DNA from: JACKHA01 sp041401985
Lineage (GTDB): Bacteria; Planctomycetota; Phycisphaerae; Phycisphaerales; UBA1924
Length of the DNA stretch: 64,000 nt
Assembly: GCA_041401985.1 (NCBI GenBank)
Contig: JAWKTE010000001.1
Location: 62,001 to 126,000 of the forward strand
Direction: 5' to 3'
The notes under the pieces were generated by a model. That model made no database searches, was not told the origin of the DNA, and saw only the letters and a program-made list of their open reading frames with translations. Within the stretch, counting starts at the first letter, position 1. Each line of letters opens with the position of its first letter. A program made the position numbers and the translations under genes. Below are positions 63,255 through 64,000 of the stretch, one piece after another.

Positions 63255-63308
63255 GCCAGACGGTATCCCGTGCTGTCGCTGGCCCGAGCAGCGAGTCAGA
63301 GTCGCCCC

Positions 63309-64000
63309 TCAATCCCCCGCCGGCCGCCCGCCCTTTCTCGGATCGCTGGCCGCTTCCCAGAACCCGCGCTCGTCCCGCCGGATCAGTTGCACCACGCAAA
63401 GGTTCTCTCGCTCGTTGACCTCGTGTCCCATGTTCCGCATCACCTGGGCGAATGTCGCCCCCGTCCCACCCATCGGTGCGTGCATCATCGCCGGCTCCAC
63501 ATCGAGCCGGTTCGGCACCCACTGGTGGTGGTACCGCGGCGACGCAACCGCCTCCCGCGCCGACGCGCCGTCCATCGCCCGCAGCATCGCCAGCGTCGTG
63601 CCCGTGATGATCCGCGGCCCGCCCGACGCACCCGCCACGATCCGCACCCGCCCCTGCGTATCCAGCACGATCGTCGGCGTCATGCTCGACAGCGGGCGCT
63701 TGCCAGGCTCCGGCAGGTTCCGGGCCGACTGGCGCAGGCCGTACGCGTTCGGCTCGCCCAGGCGCGTCGTGAAGTCGTCCATCTGGTCGTTGAGCAGAAA
63801 CCCGTACTCCGGCACCGCCAGCAGACACCCGAACTCGGTGTTGATCGTCTCCGTGCACGCGACCGCGTTGCCCCAGCGATCGACCACAGACAGGTGGCTC
63901 GTGCCCGCGTCGCGGAGCAGTTCCACCCGGGCCTCGGGCGTCAGGTACTGCTCGGGCGGGCGCGTCGTGAACCGGGGCAAACTCGTCGCGCGGCTGTCCA
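63309..64000 (-). CDS. ggt: Gamma-glutamyltranspeptidase, C-terminal part (5' end beyond window)
   Basis: The frame is open to the window edge. The small-subunit catalytic Thr is in GTSHLSVVDRWGNAVACTET (codon 63900-63902), at the autoprocessing site. PGKRPLSSMTPTIVLDTQGR and GASGGPRIITGTTLAMLRAM are the diagnostic motifs of the family's second half. RLDVEPAMMHAPMGGTGATF and the terminus DPRKGGRPAGD follow. The enzyme cleaves glutathione and gamma-glutamyl peptides in the periplasm. The N-terminal large subunit lies outside the window. Confidence 0.93.
   Translation of the reverse strand, partial: DSRATSLPRFTTRPPEQYLTPEARVELLRDAGTSHLSVVDRWGNAVACTETINTEFGCLLAVPEYGFLLNDQMDDFTTRLGEPNAYGLRQSARNLPEPGKRPLSSMTPTIVLDTQGRVRIVAGASGGPRIITGTTLAMLRAMDGASAREAVASPRYHHQWVPNRLDVEPAMMHAPMGGTGATFAQVMRNMGHEVNERENLCVVQLIRRDERGFWEAASDPRKGGRPAGD

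Overview
The window is a roughly 70% G+C chromosomal segment from a planctomycete, most likely of the Phycisphaerae. The evidence is two secreted proteins ending in the phycisphaeral 'GC-type' dockerin-like motif (DLTT...PNG(I/V)LN(N/H)DDFF...AAGC), two ECF-sigma/Ser-Thr-kinase/TPR modules, bactofilins and a PEP-CTERM-like tail. No plasmid or phage backbone is seen. The segment is core genome sprinkled with repeats and one insertion sequence.

Layout. 0-12 kb: tail of an S41-protease-like protein, then rpoD and dnaG on the minus strand, an aromatic-amino-acid-type PLP decarboxylase, tRNA-Val, an McsA-like protein, rpmB (L28), a frameshifted zinc metallopeptidase, a WecA/MraY-family sugar-phosphate transferase and mscL. 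12-26 kb: psuG, a DUF58 protein, several small or secreted proteins, a Dabb-domain lipoprotein, a DUF2089 regulator, a GT1-like glycosyltransferase, a DUF1801 protein, tmRNA (ssrA) and a broken thioredoxin-fold DUF255 (YyaL-like) gene. 26-34 kb: a minus-strand cluster (unknown 333-aa protein, ABC-2 permease, GNAT, two bactofilins), a polytopic membrane protein, a methyltransferase and a PEP-CTERM-like protein. 34-50 kb: aldo/keto reductase, the two ECF-kinase modules, a FlgM-like protein, two GC-dockerin exported proteins, sucD and an HlyD-type efflux adaptor. 50-64 kb: a 950-aa exported protein, a methyltransferase, a GNAT, a decayed IS4-family element with intact ends, a heavily interrupted purL, and a minus-strand run of PilZ-like, Rrf2, ParA, uridine-kinase-like and gamma-glutamyltranspeptidase (cut by the window end) genes.

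The most unusual signal is a population of short palindromic or low-complexity elements built from 7-9-nt units or from perfect hairpins. Some sit in intergenic gaps, often between convergent genes. Others lie inside coding sequences. sucD, the decarboxylase and a 227-aa protein carry them in frame. purL carries four and has three frame breaks; the DUF255 gene carries three hairpins and has two frame breaks. Most other long genes (rpoD, dnaG, both kinases, the 950-aa protein) are uninterrupted, so general sequence error does not explain the pattern well, although misassembly in repeats remains possible. Assignments come from reading the sequence and recalled family motifs; no database search was run.
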